From NCBI GenBank assembly GCA_947498935.1, contig CANMMM010000007.1:159954-223953 (forward strand): a stretch of 64,000 bases of DNA, in the 5' to 3' direction. Positions 62,037 through 64,000 of the stretch are shown piece by piece (position 1 is the stretch's first letter; every line of letters starts with the position of its first letter). Source of the DNA: an uncultured Aquimarina sp. Lineage in GTDB: Bacteria > Bacteroidota > Bacteroidia > Flavobacteriales > Flavobacteriaceae. The notes under the pieces are model-generated. The model made no database searches. It was not told the origin of the DNA and was given only the letters and a program-made list of their open reading frames with translations. A program made the position numbers and the translations under genes.

Positions 62037-62209
62037 ATAAGCAAAAGAAAGCCTGACCCCCTCGCATAGTGCGATGCGGGTTAAAGCAAAAGAAAGTACC
62101 CAGCCATCGGGATGACACACACAGAAACGTGTATTAGGGTGAAGTACATTCTCTGCACTATACTAAGGAGTACAGACTATCTTCGGAAGGGCGCGCTTCC
62201 TCTAGCTAG
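62037..62209 (-). ncRNA. Conserved 173-nt intergenic block between A and B, copy 2
   Basis: Begins 5 nt after gene A's stop codon and has exactly the length of copy 1. The apical stem CCGCAT-CGCACT-ATGCG differs from copy 1 only in the loop (CGCACT against CGTACT); GGAAG-CGCGCC-CTTCC also changes only in its loop. Confidence 0.5.
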
Positions 62210-62213
62210 TTTT

Positions 62214-62759
62214 TTATAGTATACAATTGGCTAATAACCGAAACTGTCGCGCCATTGATCGAGCAATGGCGCTAAAAGTTACGGGGGGCATATCAGGAGG
62301 GGCTGATGGGGTACTATCAGTATCATCTTTATGTATGTTTCGTAGCCATTGGATCACTTTCTGCTCTATTTGTTGTGGGGTATAGAGTTGGGTATTGACC
62401 AAAGCATGTACTTGTTGTTGGGCGGTTTTGCATACAGCCTCGGAGGCTTGGAAATAGAGCGGATGGTAGCGCAGCCGTAATAGAATCCGTTTTTGATACG
62501 CTTCTAACTTCTCAGCTACAGAGGGGTAATGGGTCGTGCAGAGTTCTAGCCATTGCAGTCGCCGTGCATAAAGGTCTACTACTGCCTGTTCTACAGGAAA
62601 TTCAGCTTCGTAGTAGGTACGAACCCATTGGTATATTAGCGTCTCATAGCTACTGCCAAGTTTTAGCTGTTTTAGAAAGCTAGCAATATCGAACTGTAAT
62701 TCTACAAGGATAGCACGCAAATAGGCGTGGCGGTTGGTAGGGGTTTTAGAGTGTTTCAT
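62214..62759 (-). CDS. Module gene A, copy 2 (helical 181-aa protein, unknown)
   Basis: 181 residues, same length as copy 1 and about 87% identical by eye (24 differences, mostly in the variable linker HKDDTDSTPSAPPDMPP and near the N-terminus). The core parts KLEAYQKRILLRLRYHPLY and FQASEAVCKTAQQQ are unchanged. Here the gene ends in CIL-stop and the conserved block follows at once, with no MITE. No domain recognised. Confidence 0.72.
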   Translation of the reverse strand: MKHSKTPTNRHAYLRAILVELQFDIASFLKQLKLGSSYETLIYQWVRTYYEAEFPVEQAVVDLYARRLQWLELCTTHYPSVAEKLEAYQKRILLRLRYHPLYFQASEAVCKTAQQQVHALVNTQLYTPQQIEQKVIQWLRNIHKDDTDSTPSAPPDMPPVTFSAIARSMARQFRLLANCIL

Positions 62760-62833
62760 ATTGTCATTATAAATTATTTCATTAAGCTTTTTGCCAGTTT
62801 ATAAGACTCATAATCATGTTTTAATTATATTTT

Positions 62834-62851
62834 ACAAACAAAAATGTTTGT
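62834..62851. promoter_or_regulatory. ACAAACA-N4-TGTTTGT inverted repeat, module copy 2
   Basis: A perfect 7-bp inverted repeat around AAAA, in the divergent spacer between gene A and the HTH gene. It could be an operator or, with its T-run, part of a small hairpin. Confidence 0.45.
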
Positions 62852-62992
62852 TTTTTTAGCTATAACTTTAATTAGTTAAAACATTATTTGACATCATAGT
62901 ATTTAATAGATCATTATAAAAAAGCATTCTGGGAGATTTATAGTTTCTATTACTTTGTTCAGTGATAAAGGTTTTAAATTATATTTTTTGGC

Positions 62993-63036
62993 TATATTTG
63001 TAAGTATTTCAACACAAATATATAAACATTTTTGTT
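62993..63036. promoter_or_regulatory. Divergent TATATTTG promoters with inverted repeat, module copy 2
   Basis: TATATTTG at 62993-63000 faces the HTH gene; its mirror at 63022-63015 faces gene A. AACACAAAT (63011-63019) and ATTTTTGTT (63028-63036) are inverted halves with one mismatch. The half-site AACAAAT is close to the one of copy 1 (CGAACAAAT). Confidence 0.55.
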
Positions 63037-63063
63037 AGTAAAAAATAAATTGTAAGTTTTTCT

Positions 63064-63516
63064 ATGGGTTTAGCATTTTTTGAGATAAGTGAAAAATTGG
63101 ATCGTTTTTTTTCATCAAAGGGGCTGACCTCTTATCGTGTTTCAAAAGAATCTGGAATTTCCGAGCCTACAATTAGTAGATATAGAAAAGGTAAATCGCA
63201 GCCAACAACAAGTAAGCTAAAGGTTTTACTAGATACGTTCCCAGATTTAGAAAATTATATTTTTGGAAGCAAAATCAAAGAAGGAGAACAAAATATAATA
63301 AATCTTAACAGCGAATTAGAAGAATTAAAAAGAATAACACCTCCACAAAAAAATAAGTATATATTAGATCAAATACCTAAAGAAGAAATAATCAAATATA
63401 TTAAAGATAATGAAGCTGATTTTGACGCTGATCCTTTATATAACGAAATGATTAAAAATAAAGCTAAAGACATCGCAATCAATTTACTTATTGAAAAACT
63501 TAATGATAAAAATTAG
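63064..63516 (+). CDS. XRE-type HTH repressor-like protein of module copy 2
   Basis: 150 residues. The N-terminal HTH (FFSSKGLTSYRVSKESGISEPTISRYRKGKSQPTTSKLKVLLDTFPDLENYI) is the standard XRE fold. The C-terminal helices (EEIIKYIKDNEADFDADPLYNEMIKNKAKDIAINLLIEKL) resemble in pattern those of the HTH gene in copy 1. It is divergent from gene A and convergent with the 70-residue gene, overlapping it by 4 bp. Confidence 0.85.
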   Translation: MGLAFFEISEKLDRFFSSKGLTSYRVSKESGISEPTISRYRKGKSQPTTSKLKVLLDTFPDLENYIFGSKIKEGEQNIINLNSELEELKRITPPQKNKYILDQIPKEEIIKYIKDNEADFDADPLYNEMIKNKAKDIAINLLIEKLNDKN

Positions 63517-63725
63517 ATAAGATTTTTTAGGTTATCTATTATTGGGTTTGAGTTATCATTTTTTTGAAGTTCAATCAGATTATCAATTATCTGGTCTTTT
63601 AGCTTACCTTCCATTTTCAAATAGTTTAAATAAGACAAAGAGTAATTATCAATAGTTTCGTCACTTAAATTAAAACGAAGAGCTAAGTCACCGATAATTT
63701 TATCTTTTTCCTTCATTAATTTCAT
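63513..63725 (-). CDS. Small helical protein convergent with the regulator (copy 2)
   Basis: 70 residues, helical and charged (MKLMKEKDKIIGDLALRFNL...), with no signal peptide. It faces the HTH gene as the 72-residue gene does in copy 1, but sequence similarity is not evident. Stop codons overlap by 4 bp. Confidence 0.55.
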   Translation of the reverse strand: MKLMKEKDKIIGDLALRFNLSDETIDNYSLSYLNYLKMEGKLKDQIIDNLIELQKNDNSNPIIDNLKNLI

Positions 63726-63773
63726 TTAAAGTTAGAGCAATTGTTACAAATTAAATAATGAAATATAGATAGG

Positions 63774-63878
63774 CTAATCTTTAATATCTTCTAATACTTG
63801 AAACACTTCCTCATCAAATTCATCAACATCTTTACTTATCTCTTGTATATTTGAAATTGCAGAAGCTTTGTGAGCCAT
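63774..63878 (-). CDS. Possible small acidic protein (34 aa)
   Basis: Reads MAHKASAISNIQEISKDVDE then FDEEVFQVLEDIKD, a helical acidic peptide. The same frame stays open upstream to a stop near 63940, so a longer version with an alternative start is possible. Coding status is uncertain. Confidence 0.3.
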   Translation of the reverse strand: MAHKASAISNIQEISKDVDEFDEEVFQVLEDIKD

Positions 63879-64000
63879 TTTAAAATAATGATTGACTCTT
63901 ATCTTTCCTATTAACTGTATTAATCCTACTTTGTCATCTTAGTATTTTTGTTTTTTCGATTCCTTAAGAGCTGACTCATATACCTTTGATGTTGTTCCAG

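Overview
The window looks like a chromosomal segment of a marine-type member of the Flavobacteriia (Bacteroidota). The evidence is AT-rich DNA, promoters of the TTG...TAnnTTTG type, a sulfatase with a C-terminal type IX secretion (T9SS) sorting domain, many small lipoproteins, a CrtI/CrtB/CrtZ carotenoid cluster, and RHS proteins of the flavobacterial two-gene type. I cannot assign a genus from sequence alone.

Layout. Positions 1-8,600 hold a partial DUF3810 metalloprotease-like gene, two tandem paralogous small secreted proteins under a duplicated promoter block, a pair of secreted amidohydrolases, and two unknown secreted proteins. Positions 8,800-16,000 are a core minus-strand run: tgt, an LptF/G permease, an EamA transporter, accA, dnaB and an 'asparagine synthetase B'-type secreted protein. 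Several of these genes overlap. Positions 16,200-22,400 contain an outer-membrane barrel, cspA with a long leader, an FKBP-like lipoprotein carrying Asp-rich calcium-type repeats, an S4 protein, a PyrR-like phosphoribosyltransferase, aroK, two identical tRNA-Lys genes, tRNA-Leu, and a ParDE toxin-antitoxin pair. Positions 22,600-26,400 hold a carotenoid operon headed by a MerR/CarH-like regulator that keeps the cobalamin-binding signature. Positions 26,400-33,100 carry a thioredoxin-like protein, a lipoprotein with a Crp/Fnr regulator and a perfect palindrome between them, GrpB, and a three-gene set that may include an effector and its membrane immunity protein.

Positions 33,100-41,600 are an accessory, repeat-rich region: small lipoproteins, an extra LspA, an ORF-less group II intron remnant, and the first copy of a two-gene module (here A and B) next to a divergent repressor-like gene. 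Positions 41,600-49,000 carry an AAA ATPase, the T9SS sulfatase and several housekeeping or stress genes. Positions 49,300-63,700 form one minus-strand accessory block. Its order is second A-B module, two RHS genes (the downstream one ending in a JAMM/JAB-like toxin domain), a lipoprotein that may be its immunity protein, and then small secreted-protein genes separated by copies of one dispersed repeat.

The most interesting signals are four. (1) The A-B module occurs twice in inverted orientation. Each copy has a divergent HTH regulator, a convergent small ORF and a 173-nt intergenic block that is about 92% identical, more conserved than protein B; one copy lies directly upstream of the RHS toxin genes. 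(2) A dispersed ~90-bp element occurs ten times. (3) A family of ~160-bp MITE-like elements shares a central core but has different terminal repeats; one copy has an empty site visible in the sister module. (4) The downstream RHS genes have a cassette-like arrangement bounded by repeats. Identities quoted were counted by eye.
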